DNA of 31,009 nucleotides. Source: a virus. This document shows, piece by piece, positions 19,701 through 27,097 of the stretch. Below the pieces are notes generated by a model, which saw nothing but the letters and a program-made list of their open reading frames with translations, searched no databases and was not told where the DNA came from. A program made the position numbers and the translations under genes. The stretch covers positions 1-31,009 of the IMG/VR virus record IMGVR_UViG_3300044614_001628. One strand, written 5' to 3'. How positions within the stretch are numbered: position 1 is the stretch's first letter; the number at the start of each line of letters is the position of its first letter.

Positions 19701-22700
19701 ATTTCGTCTCAGTCGATTCATATGATCCTGAGAGATATTCAAACAATATTCCATCAATTGATGGAACTAGAAATACAGATATTATTGACTTAAGACCTAG
19801 AGTTTCTAACTATTCATATTTTATTGGAGCAAAATCTCCATTTGAGTTTGAATCTAGAGTATTTTCTGGTTCTTCTAACTCATCTAATTATATTTTTGCT
19901 AAGGATAAAACATTAACTCTATCCTACAATTATTACTTACCAAGAATAGATAAATTATTTTTAACCAAAGAAGGTTCATTTATATTGAGTAATGGTATAC
20001 CATCATCTACTCCAAAAGTCCCAAATAATATTGATTCTGCACTAGAAATAGGAACAATATATTATCCACCATATCTCTATTCAATAAAAGATATTAGAAT
20101 ATCTCTTGCGACACATAAGAGATATACAATGAAAGATATCTCTAGATTAGAAGATCGTCTATCAAACGTTGAATATTATAGTTCACTTTCACTATTAGAA
20201 ACTGATACAAAAAATCTTTCAATAAGAGATCCACAAACTGGATTAGATAAATTTAAATGTGGATTTTTTGTAGATAATTTCAAATCTTCTATGGGTGGTG
20301 ATATATCAAACCCACTTTATAGAGCAAGTGTAGATACTTCTGTTGGAAATTTAAGACCACAATCATATTCAACATCTATAGATCTTTTACTTGGTTCAGA
20401 TGGTATTATTGGAATTGGTACTACTTCAAATCCAAATGCAGACTTAAGATATGTTACTGATCTTGGTTCTTCCAATGTAAAAAGAATCAATGATTTAATT
20501 ATGTTAAATTACAATGACATAGTTTATACTGAAAATAAATTTGCAACAAGAACTGAAAATGTAAACCCATTCAATACTCCTACTTGGATTGGATCTATAG
20601 AATTAAATCCAGCAACAGATACATGGATCGAAACTAGAAGAACAGAGAGAACACAAGACGTTGAAGGAAATTATAATTCAACAATACAGCAATTGGGTGT
20701 TGACACAAATACTGGACTCTCTCCAATTGATTGGAATGCTTGGGAAACAAATTGGGTTGGTACATCTAGTGTTCAAGGTCCAACAATAATTCAATTCCAA
20801 GGTCCAAGCACTTTAGTTTCAGATACTAGTACTTGGGATACAAGAACACAAGTCTTTAGAGATACATTTACTGACTTTAGAAATGATACATTTACAACAA
20901 CAACAGAACAAACAAGACAAGGTATTCAGTTTGGTGTAAGTGAAAGATTTGATACAACTAATCTTGGAGATAGAGTTGTATCTAGATCGATCATAACATT
21001 AATGAGATCAAGAAATATTGAAGTAATTGCAAGAAGATTAAAACCTTCTACTCGTTTCTATGCATTCTTTGATAATGTTGCAATGACTGACTATTTTGTT
21101 CCAAAATTACTAGAAATTAAAATGGTAAGTGGAACATTTGTTGAGGGTGAAAATGTGACTGGTATTATGCCTGTTACTGGAATATCAAAATCAATTAGAT
21201 TTAGATTGGCAACACAAAATCATAGATATGGTCCATATAATAATCCAACAGAAGTTTTCAAAAATAATCCATATAATACTTCTTCAATTCTTCCAAGTTC
21301 ATATTCATCAACAACAAGTATCTTAAATATTGATACTGCTAGCTTAGAAGTACAAGCAGACTCTAGATATTTTGGTTGCGTTGCTCCATCAATGCAACTA
21401 ATTGGAGAAACTAGTAATGCAGTAGCAACTGTATCTGAAATTAGACTAATTAGTGACTCAGCAGGAACTCTTATTGGTTCATTGTTTATTCCAGACCCAA
21501 CAATACCATCAACTCCATCATTTGAATCAGGAACAAAAACATTATCATTAACAACTAGTCCAACAAATTCTCAGATTGCAGGGACAACAGATAGCTCGGC
21601 AGAATCTAATTTTACATCAAGTGGAACATTAGATAATGTAGAAAATGTCACATTGAGAATTAGAAATGCAGAGATTGAAAGAAATATAAGAACTGATAAT
21701 AGAACTTTAACTGAAACAGAGACTAGACTAGTAGCAGCAACATCTACTAGAGATAGAATAGTACAAACAAGAATACAGAGATGGGTTGACCCACTAGCAC
21801 AAACATTCGAAGTCAATGAAAGTAATGGTGTCTTTATAACAAAATGTGATATATTCTTCAGAACAAAGGATCCTGGACAGATTCCAATTACTTTACAAAT
21901 GAGAACATCTTCATTGGGTGTTCCAACTCAAGAAGTTTTACCTTTTGGTGAGGTATCATTAGAACCAGATCAAATAAATCTATCAGATGATGCTTCTGTT
22001 CCAACAACATTTACTTTCCCAGCACCAGTATTTTTGGAATCTGGAAATGCATATGCAATTGTTCTGATATCAAACTCTAATGAATATAATGTTTGGATAT
22101 CCAGAATGACCGAAGTTGATGTATCAACTCAGAATAATCCAGAAGCAGAAAAAATTATTGTCTCTCAGCAACCAACACTTGGTTCTCTATTTAAATCACA
22201 GAATGGTGCTACTTGGGATGCATCACAACTCGAAGACTTGAAATTTACTCTTTATAGAGCCGAATTTGATTCTGATGTTGGTTCGGTTAAATTCTATAAT
22301 CCAGATCTTGGAATAGGAAATAGACAAATCGTTTCATTAAGACCAAATCCAATAGTTTGCTACTCTAAAAAAATATTAGTAGGTTTAGCAGGAACACTCA
22401 CAAGTTCTGATATATCTAATTTAATTCCTGGAACTTCAATATATCAAACAAATTATCCAAATTTCTCAGGAAAATTAGAAAGTTTGGTTGGAGCAGTGGG
22501 AATTGGATCAACATTGCAAATAACAAATTCTGGTTTTGGTTATACTTCTAATTTCACTTATACCGATGCACCTCTTACTGCACTCAGTGGAAGGGGAAGT
22601 GGTGCAAAAGTTAATCTAACCATAGAAAATGGTGTCGCAGTTGCGGCAACAGTTTCAGTTGGAGGAACTGGATATGCTATAGGAGATACTTTAACAATAT

Positions 22701-24319
22701 CAAATACAATCACAGGTGGTTTTGGAAAGAATCTCATAATTTCTATTCCAAATAATATTGGAGTAATATCTGCATATAATTCATTAGTTATAGATAAAGT
22801 ACAAGACGATATTGATATTTCTGGAGTTAATAATGAACTATCCTATGTAAACTCAATTGGAGGAATATCTACAATTACTAATGGATTGGTAAATTATGTA
22901 GAAACTATTAGTGATGGACTTCACATGAAAGTTCTCCATAATAGTCATTCAATGTATTCAACCATGAATAAAGTGGTTCTGTATAATATTGAATCAGATA
23001 TTCCACCAGAAAAAACTTTAGTTGATTATAATCAGTCGTCAACTTCAGATATTCAAGTCTCCTCAGTTGGTATATTCACTAGTTTTGAAAATCTTGGTAT
23101 TTCTTCAGATAATCCAGGATATATAAAAATCAATAATGAAATAATCAGATATACTGGTATTAATACATCAACAAATTCATTATCCGGAATTACTAGAGGA
23201 ATTGATACACCAGGAGTTGGTTTAAATATTGAATCAATATATTCAATTAATTATCATCCAGCAGGTTCTCCAGTATTTAAATATGAATTTAATGGAATAT
23301 CTTTGAGAAGAATTAATAGATCCCATTCATTCAGTGATGTTGATATTAATAAGTATCCAATAGGAATTGATAGTTATCACGTTAAAATATTAACAGAAGA
23401 AAGAGGCAGAGATAGAAAGTTTGGTTCACCAAAGCTATTTTTCAATGAGTCTAAAACTGGTGGCACATATGATATAAACTTTGCTTCTGCTGGAACAAAC
23501 TCATTATCTGGTCCAAAAGCAACTCAGAATGTTGCATTTGATATTTTACGTCCAAATGTTCAAATGCTTCTTCCAGAAACAACTAACATTGATGCAAAGG
23601 TAAGAACATTAAGTTCTACTAGTGCAAGTGGAAATGAATTGTCATTTAGAACATCAGAATATACACCAATATCATTAAATTCCAATAATACTTTCTCAAC
23701 AGAAAGAATGATTGCATCAAAAATTAATGAATTGAATAATGTTTCAACAACACTTGGAAATAAATCATTTGTTATGGAATTAACTTTATCCACAAAAGAT
23801 ACAAAGGTATCTCCATTAATTGATTTGGATAGAGTTAATATTATTACTTCAATGAATAGAATAAACAAACCAATAACAAATTATATTACTGATGGTAGAG
23901 TCAATACTCTATATGATGACCCAAATGCTGCAATTTATGTATCAAAAATAATTAGACTGCAGAAGAATGCAGATTCATTAAAAGTATACTTTGATGCCTA
24001 TAGAGACTCATCTAATGAAATTATTGTATTGTATCGTCTACTTCGTTCGGATGTCCCAGACAATCAACAGTTATTTGAGTTATTCCCAGGATATGATAAT
24101 TTAGATTCTAATTTGGAAATAATAGATCCAAGAAATAATAGTGGTCTTCCAGACACATTTGTATCTCCTTCATCATCACCTTCTGATATGAGAAGTTATG
24201 AATATACTGCAAAATATTTACCACTATTTAATGGATTCCAAATAAAAATTATCATGACAGGAACAAATCAAGCAATTGTTCCAAGAATAAAAGACCTAAG
24301 AGCAATCGCAGTATTCTAA
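16784..24319 (+). CDS. Giant DUF4815-type baseplate/fibre-base structural protein
   Basis: This is a 2511-residue protein. The N-terminus has the DUF4815-type signature LFKPGTPIQARELTTLQSIL and NQIEKFGQHFFKEGAMVVPGQ, found in large virion proteins of marine T4-like phages. Central landmarks are RISLATHKRYTMKDISRLE with RLSNVEYYSSLSLLE (about 20090-20200, likely coiled or helical), RNIEVIARRLKPSTRFYAFF (about 21010-21070), and QRWVDPLAQTFEV with GVFITKCDIFFRTKD (about 21775-21870). Two G-x-G-Y units lie near 22526-22677. The C-terminal ~150 residues (YITDGRVNTLYDDPNAAIYV to the final LRAIAVF) form another block. GGAG at 16768-16771 fits the start at 16784. Following gp8 directly, it sits where T4 carries gp9 and gp10, the baseplate proteins that hold the long fibres and short-fibre pins. 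A comparable role is plausible but is inferred from position. It is unusually long and may combine functions of several smaller proteins. Confidence 0.85.
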   Translation: MPQNTNLNVSPYFDDFNQSKNYQKVLFKPGTPIQARELTTLQSILQNQIEKFGQHFFKEGAMVVPGQISFDSEYECVQIDETHLGIPVSLYLDKLIGKSIRGEISGVTGKVENYITNAESDRKNYTLYIKYQGSSDIDFITNKFVDGENLISLDDIFYGISSIRSGTSLATTIISNSTATGSAAKIGEGIYFLRGFFVNVPAQTVILDQYNNRPTYRVGLLINEQLAVASNNYPDLFDNAQGFSNFAAPGADRLEIDVTLIKKEITDFNDEDFVELLRVEEGRLQKFVNTTNYNLIKDELARRTYDESGNYYVRPFNISAKESLNDRLGNNGVYFENQLTKQGNFPSDDLGCLVVNPGKAIIRGYDVETIDTTTVDFNKPRETELVSNYSVPFTVGRQILIDNTYGSLPVGFGTTSRVFLYDQRTQTPGQLSGSKIGSARLYDLKLKNAEYADQTTKFECSLYDIQTYTTLVLNASLTLAAPTYIEGVDSSASGYLVESVTNSNILNLYQVSGSFKPNEQIRINGLSNGRIITSLRDYNLSDVHQIGILNVSSGFGTFTADPVLSNKLLLADNGTLFTITPESAGISTVSSSNLNFYVGIKTGDILSYSVQGSSVPNYNKVVSIDTTNRKLVVESTTSVSGICSGGLPASEITTTDLRKITLDILKTSDAFLYSRLNRNNVASLNLTNSSLTIRKSYAVTVSSGSLAGTLETDLNLTLEPFDEEDYNLTYINTGTIESLDNQKLLVSGRTISLDNLSENGPAILTVTYKKANAKVKTKQYNRCSSLVVNKSTSVSSGIGRTTLNDGLEYNPVYGLRVQDKVISINTCDVESILGIYESADTTDPVLPRVYFSSLNSNIDNFIKGEKIIGQNSGAVAVFVSSDGINSIEVVYLNENRFSLNEVLISQETNINGTVSSLTIGDKNIKENYILDNGQRPEFYDYSRIIRKSEFSEPTRKIRVIYNHYVISTSDDGDFVSVDSYDPERYSNNIPSIDGTRNTDIIDLRPRVSNYSYFIGAKSPFEFESRVFSGSSNSSNYIFAKDKTLTLSYNYYLPRIDKLFLTKEGSFILSNGIPSSTPKVPNNIDSALEIGTIYYPPYLYSIKDIRISLATHKRYTMKDISRLEDRLSNVEYYSSLSLLETDTKNLSIRDPQTGLDKFKCGFFVDNFKSSMGGDISNPLYRASVDTSVGNLRPQSYSTSIDLLLGSDGIIGIGTTSNPNADLRYVTDLGSSNVKRINDLIMLNYNDIVYTENKFATRTENVNPFNTPTWIGSIELNPATDTWIETRRTERTQDVEGNYNSTIQQLGVDTNTGLSPIDWNAWETNWVGTSSVQGPTIIQFQGPSTLVSDTSTWDTRTQVFRDTFTDFRNDTFTTTTEQTRQGIQFGVSERFDTTNLGDRVVSRSIITLMRSRNIEVIARRLKPSTRFYAFFDNVAMTDYFVPKLLEIKMVSGTFVEGENVTGIMPVTGISKSIRFRLATQNHRYGPYNNPTEVFKNNPYNTSSILPSSYSSTTSILNIDTASLEVQADSRYFGCVAPSMQLIGETSNAVATVSEIRLISDSAGTLIGSLFIPDPTIPSTPSFESGTKTLSLTTSPTNSQIAGTTDSSAESNFTSSGTLDNVENVTLRIRNAEIERNIRTDNRTLTETETRLVAATSTRDRIVQTRIQRWVDPLAQTFEVNESNGVFITKCDIFFRTKDPGQIPITLQMRTSSLGVPTQEVLPFGEVSLEPDQINLSDDASVPTTFTFPAPVFLESGNAYAIVLISNSNEYNVWISRMTEVDVSTQNNPEAEKIIVSQQPTLGSLFKSQNGATWDASQLEDLKFTLYRAEFDSDVGSVKFYNPDLGIGNRQIVSLRPNPIVCYSKKILVGLAGTLTSSDISNLIPGTSIYQTNYPNFSGKLESLVGAVGIGSTLQITNSGFGYTSNFTYTDAPLTALSGRGSGAKVNLTIENGVAVAATVSVGGTGYAIGDTLTISNTITGGFGKNLIISIPNNIGVISAYNSLVIDKVQDDIDISGVNNELSYVNSIGGISTITNGLVNYVETISDGLHMKVLHNSHSMYSTMNKVVLYNIESDIPPEKTLVDYNQSSTSDIQVSSVGIFTSFENLGISSDNPGYIKINNEIIRYTGINTSTNSLSGITRGIDTPGVGLNIESIYSINYHPAGSPVFKYEFNGISLRRINRSHSFSDVDINKYPIGIDSYHVKILTEERGRDRKFGSPKLFFNESKTGGTYDINFASAGTNSLSGPKATQNVAFDILRPNVQMLLPETTNIDAKVRTLSSTSASGNELSFRTSEYTPISLNSNNTFSTERMIASKINELNNVSTTLGNKSFVMELTLSTKDTKVSPLIDLDRVNIITSMNRINKPITNYITDGRVNTLYDDPNAAIYVSKIIRLQKNADSLKVYFDAYRDSSNEIIVLYRLLRSDVPDNQQLFELFPGYDNLDSNLEIIDPRNNSGLPDTFVSPSSSPSDMRSYEYTAKYLPLFNGFQIKIIMTGTNQAIVPRIKDLRAIAVF

Positions 24320-24522
24320 TGATACCAGTAAAAGACCATCGTGGTTTATACAGAGATGAAAAAACCAACGCAGTATTAAATTGCAATGACAATGAATATG
24401 ACCAATATGTGAAAATAAAAAATCAAAGAATGACTCAGCAAATGGAAATAACTGAATTGAAAAATGAAATTAAAGAGATAAAAGACTGCCTGAAACTTAT
24501 AGTAGAAAAGATAAATAACTAA
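24319..24522 (+). CDS. Small coiled-coil protein following the DUF4815 gene
   Basis: This is a 67-residue protein whose ATG overlaps the stop of the giant DUF4815-type gene (TAATG), so it is probably made by translational coupling. The first half (VKDHRGLYRDEKTNAVLNCN, then EYDQYVKIKN) is polar. The second half (QQMEITELKNEIKEIKDCLK to the end) has hydrophobic residues at heptad spacing and should form a coiled coil. Short proteins with this layout commonly sit behind large tail proteins in marine T4-like phages. Function is unknown; an assembly cofactor or trimerising adaptor is a reasonable guess. Confidence 0.75.
   Translation: MIPVKDHRGLYRDEKTNAVLNCNDNEYDQYVKIKNQRMTQQMEITELKNEIKEIKDCLKLIVEKINN
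24510..24517 (+). promoter_or_regulatory. Candidate late promoter (GATAAATA)
   Basis: GATAAATA, followed by ACTA, overlaps the end of the coiled-coil gene and is one base from the T4 late consensus. Transcription would begin just before the ATG at 24532, giving a very short leader. The call is weak because the sequence is also coding (lysine-isoleucine-asparagine codons). Confidence 0.25.
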
Positions 24523-24531
24523 AAAAAGCAC

Positions 24532-24867
24532 ATGTCCGCAAAAATTATAAATTTAGTTTTAGAACAAGGTGCTGATTTTCAAAGTACCTTTACGATTTAT
24601 AATGAAAATAATTCTCGATTGAATTTGTTCGGATATAATGCTATTAGTTATATTAAGAAAAGTCCGTATTCTTCCACTACATATCCTTTTACTGTTTCAT
24701 TTCCAGATAGAACAAATGGTCAAATAAAAGTCTCTATGGGAAAATCTGAGACTGCTAATCTTGAGGGAGGAAGATACGTATATGATGTTGTCATAACTTC
24801 TCCAAATAATTACACAACAAGAGTTGTTCAAGGAAGTGTTTTAGTAACTCCTGGGGTTAGCATATGA
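24532..24867 (+). CDS. Ig-like/BppU-N-type fibre adaptor protein
   Basis: This is a 111-residue beta-sandwich-type protein. It runs NLVLEQGADFQSTFTIYNEN, NLFGYNAISYIKKSP, GQIKVSMGKSETANLEGGRY, VYDVVITSPNN and VVQGSVLVTPG. This order (EQG-x-D/T start, a GY strand, a G-x-I-x-V strand, the LEGGRYVYD turn, then a V-x-G-x-V-x-V-x-P end) is typical of a small Ig-like domain widespread in phage tail and fibre operons and similar to the N-terminal domain of baseplate upper proteins. It probably acts as a connector between the baseplate and a fibre. Its stop overlaps the following start by four bases (ATGA), pointing to coupled production with the 235-residue protein. Confidence 0.75.
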   Translation: MSAKIINLVLEQGADFQSTFTIYNENNSRLNLFGYNAISYIKKSPYSSTTYPFTVSFPDRTNGQIKVSMGKSETANLEGGRYVYDVVITSPNNYTTRVVQGSVLVTPGVSI

Positions 24868-25571
24868 CAAATTATGATGTAAGATTATCTTCTCCAAATT
24901 ATAATGTAAATTTATCTAATGAGGACCAGTATAATATTGGTCTTAACTATGAAACTCCATTAAAAAGTATTCAGTATACAAATTTAATTATTGATGATAT
25001 ATCAAGTCAATTTAATGGAACGACTCAAATATTTTCAATAACTGTAAATGGAGAACCATACACTCCAGTAAATGAGCAACAACTCATTATTTCAATCAAT
25101 GAGGTTGTTCTTAGTCCAGGAATAGACTATCAAATTTCCGGATCTAGTATATACTTTACCAATCCCCCAGCATCTGGTAATGAGTTTTTTGGTGTTGCAC
25201 TTCAAACTACAGCAGATTTAACCAGAACCATTGCTTTTTTAATTGATAATGGATCACAAGATATACTACCTGGATCAAAAGGGTTTTTGGCATTAGATGT
25301 TTCTGGAGATATAGAATCTTGGACTTTATTATCAGATGTTTCTGGGTCAATTGCAATAGACATAGAAAAATGTACTTATAATGATTTTCCGAGCAATTTT
25401 ACATCTATAGTTGGCAGTGAGTTTCCAGTATTGAACAACCAGATAAAAAATAAAGATGATAATCTTACAACTTGGAATAAGCAGATAAATATTGGTGATG
25501 TTTTAAATTTTAAGGTACTAAGTTGTACCGGAATACAAAAATGTTCCGTATTATTGAAATTGAAAATTTAA
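24864..25571 (+). CDS. Small tail/fibre structural protein with two beta modules
   Basis: This is a 235-residue protein. The central segment IIDDISSQFNGTTQIFSITV, then LIISINEVVLSPGIDYQISG and IYFTNPPASGNEFFGVALQ, is a module shared with the 1614-residue propeller protein of this window. The C-terminal ~110 residues (GSKGFLALDVSGDIESWTLL, then GSIAIDIEKCTYNDFP and SSVLLKL-like strands near the end) form a second beta domain that I recognise as recurrent in phage fibre-tip and hypothetical virion proteins. There is no signal peptide or membrane segment. The ATG lies in the overlapping stop of the Ig-like gene. It is likely a tail-tip or fibre component, with the C-terminal domain as the possible exposed part; the exact role is unknown. 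Confidence 0.75.
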   Translation: MTNYDVRLSSPNYNVNLSNEDQYNIGLNYETPLKSIQYTNLIIDDISSQFNGTTQIFSITVNGEPYTPVNEQQLIISINEVVLSPGIDYQISGSSIYFTNPPASGNEFFGVALQTTADLTRTIAFLIDNGSQDILPGSKGFLALDVSGDIESWTLLSDVSGSIAIDIEKCTYNDFPSNFTSIVGSEFPVLNNQIKNKDDNLTTWNKQINIGDVLNFKVLSCTGIQKCSVLLKLKI

Positions 25572-25591
25572 TTTCTTGGTCATTTAAAATT

Positions 25592-25599
25592 TATAAATA
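25592..25599 (+). promoter_or_regulatory. T4-type late promoter (perfect TATAAATA)
   Basis: The 71-base gap before the gene at 25643 contains TATAAATA, an exact match to the T4 late promoter core, with a free leader of about 35-45 bases before the ATG. It is the best promoter candidate in the window because the gap is long, the match is exact, and a strong ribosome binding site follows it. Confidence 0.7.
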
Positions 25600-25627
25600 A
25601 ATATATAAACAGACTTTTTAAGTTAAA

Positions 25628-25633
25628 AAGGAG
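25628..25633 (+). promoter_or_regulatory. Strong ribosome binding site (AAGGAG)
   Basis: AAGGAG sits nine bases before the ATG at 25643 and is the strongest Shine-Dalgarno in the window. It fixes the start of the gene and suggests high expression. Confidence 0.8.
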
Positions 25634-25642
25634 ATTTAATAA

Positions 25643-27022
25643 ATGGCTTTATTAGTATCGGATAATGGTGAACTTCAGTCATTAAGATACCTTGTAAACA
25701 GCAATCATAATATTCCAAGAAATTTGATTCTGAAGCTTTTTACAAGCAACACTACTCCTGCAGAATCTGATGTTCCATCACAGAGTGCATATTACGAACC
25801 ATATGATTCAACTGGACTTGTTGGATATGGAACAGCACCAAGTACTGGATATCCTTCCGTAATTAACAATAGATGGGATCAAGATTATACCAGACAGTAT
25901 GGTATTCTTCTTGATGGAACAAGATGGAATGTTAGAACTATCACTAATCCAATTGCAACTCCAACTGCAAGTGGTAATGTTGGTGAGTATACAATTACAG
26001 TATCATCTCCTTTAAATATTGCTGTTGGACATTATGTTTCTGGTGGTCAGGTTGGTTCAAATGCAGTTGTTGCTGCAATTGATGGAAATACTGTTGTTTT
26101 AACTCAACCAAACGTTGGTAACTTTACCAATCAAGCAATGGAATTTGGTAGAGGAACAACAACTGCATCATACCCAGAGCAGACATTTACCTTTACATCT
26201 GCAGCAAATAATGCTTACGGTTATTATCTGGTAAGAGCAAATAATCTTCCTGTTGCTATTCATGGTGTTCAAAATGCAATTAGCGTTGCAGTCGGAGCAA
26301 CAATTTCTAAAGCACAGACAGTAGGAACTGTTGGTTTCTCATCAATTACCCTCTATCCATTTGCTCATGCACCAACAGCAACTGGAATTACATCTGAATT
26401 TACAGTTTCTGTTTCCAGTGCTACTGGAATTACTACTTCTCAAAGAGTAATTGGCACAGGAATCGCTTCTGGGGCAAGAGTTGTTGGTATTATGAATACG
26501 ACAACAATTATTCTAGACAAAGCAAATACTGGATCTGTTAGTGGTGTAGCAACATTCTACGAAAACGTCACTGAAGATATTTGCGTTGGAATGGCAGTCA
26601 CTCATTCAAATCTACCGGGTGAAGTTAATGCTATCCCAAGTGGAACATTAATTACAGGTATTGATGAGAAAAATAATATTGTTTATCTCAGCAATGCACT
26701 AGTAAACAACATTCAGTCTGCTACAGGTAATACTGTTAATTTCAATTACAGTCAGGTTTCAGCAACAAATCATGGACTTGTTCCTGGTGATATTGTTTAT
26801 ATTGCTGCAGGAACAGGCAACACAACTACAACTTCTTCAACATACACAGTATTTGAGTCAAGAGATGCAAATACATTGACAACTGTTCCTGCTATGACAG
26901 GTGTTGGAAGTGCAACTGTATATAGTTCAATCTTCTTCGCAGAAAGATTCACAAACGGTCCTTACAACATCCAAAACAATGGAGACCAAATTAAGGTAAC
27001 CCTAAACATCAGCCTCGACTGA
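25643..27022 (+). CDS. Abundant tail-fibre-like virion protein
   Basis: This is a 459-residue protein beginning MALLVSDNGELQSLRYLVNS. The N-terminal ~110 residues include LILKLFTSNTTPAESDVP and GYPSVINNRWDQDYTRQYGI, a type I associate with fibre-like virion proteins of cyanophages. The rest contains repeated beta units: GEYTITVSSPLNIAVGHYVSG is echoed by SEFTVSVSSATGITTSQRVIG, each followed by a variant of G-A-x-V-V-x-I and a T-x-I/V-x-L strand. The C-terminus (FFAERFTNGPYNIQNNGDQI) is asparagine-rich. An exact late promoter, AAGGAG ribosome site and terminator bracket this single gene. Its base composition looks less AT-rich and uses more C-ending codons than its neighbours. That combination suggests a high-copy virion component, perhaps a fibre or decoration protein; receptor binding is not proven by the sequence. 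Confidence 0.8.
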   Translation: MALLVSDNGELQSLRYLVNSNHNIPRNLILKLFTSNTTPAESDVPSQSAYYEPYDSTGLVGYGTAPSTGYPSVINNRWDQDYTRQYGILLDGTRWNVRTITNPIATPTASGNVGEYTITVSSPLNIAVGHYVSGGQVGSNAVVAAIDGNTVVLTQPNVGNFTNQAMEFGRGTTTASYPEQTFTFTSAANNAYGYYLVRANNLPVAIHGVQNAISVAVGATISKAQTVGTVGFSSITLYPFAHAPTATGITSEFTVSVSSATGITTSQRVIGTGIASGARVVGIMNTTTIILDKANTGSVSGVATFYENVTEDICVGMAVTHSNLPGEVNAIPSGTLITGIDEKNNIVYLSNALVNNIQSATGNTVNFNYSQVSATNHGLVPGDIVYIAAGTGNTTTTSSTYTVFESRDANTLTTVPAMTGVGSATVYSSIFFAERFTNGPYNIQNNGDQIKVTLNISLD

Positions 27023-27045
27023 TATTCTTTGATAAGATCATTCTT

Positions 27046-27081
27046 GAGGGGGGTTGCTAAAGCGGTCCCTCTTATTTTTTT
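27046..27081 (+). terminator. Rho-independent terminator after the fibre-like gene
   Basis: GAGGGG (27046-27051) pairs with TCCCTC (27066-27071), with an inner GC-TAAA-GC hairpin, followed immediately by TTATTTTTTT (27072-27081). The stem is G+C-rich in a very AT-rich region. It lies 24 bases after the stop of the gene at 25643-27022 and closes that transcription unit; some read-through to the fibre gene at 27098 is likely unless that gene has its own promoter. Confidence 0.85.
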
Positions 27082-27097
27082 CTCATAAGGCAAAAAT

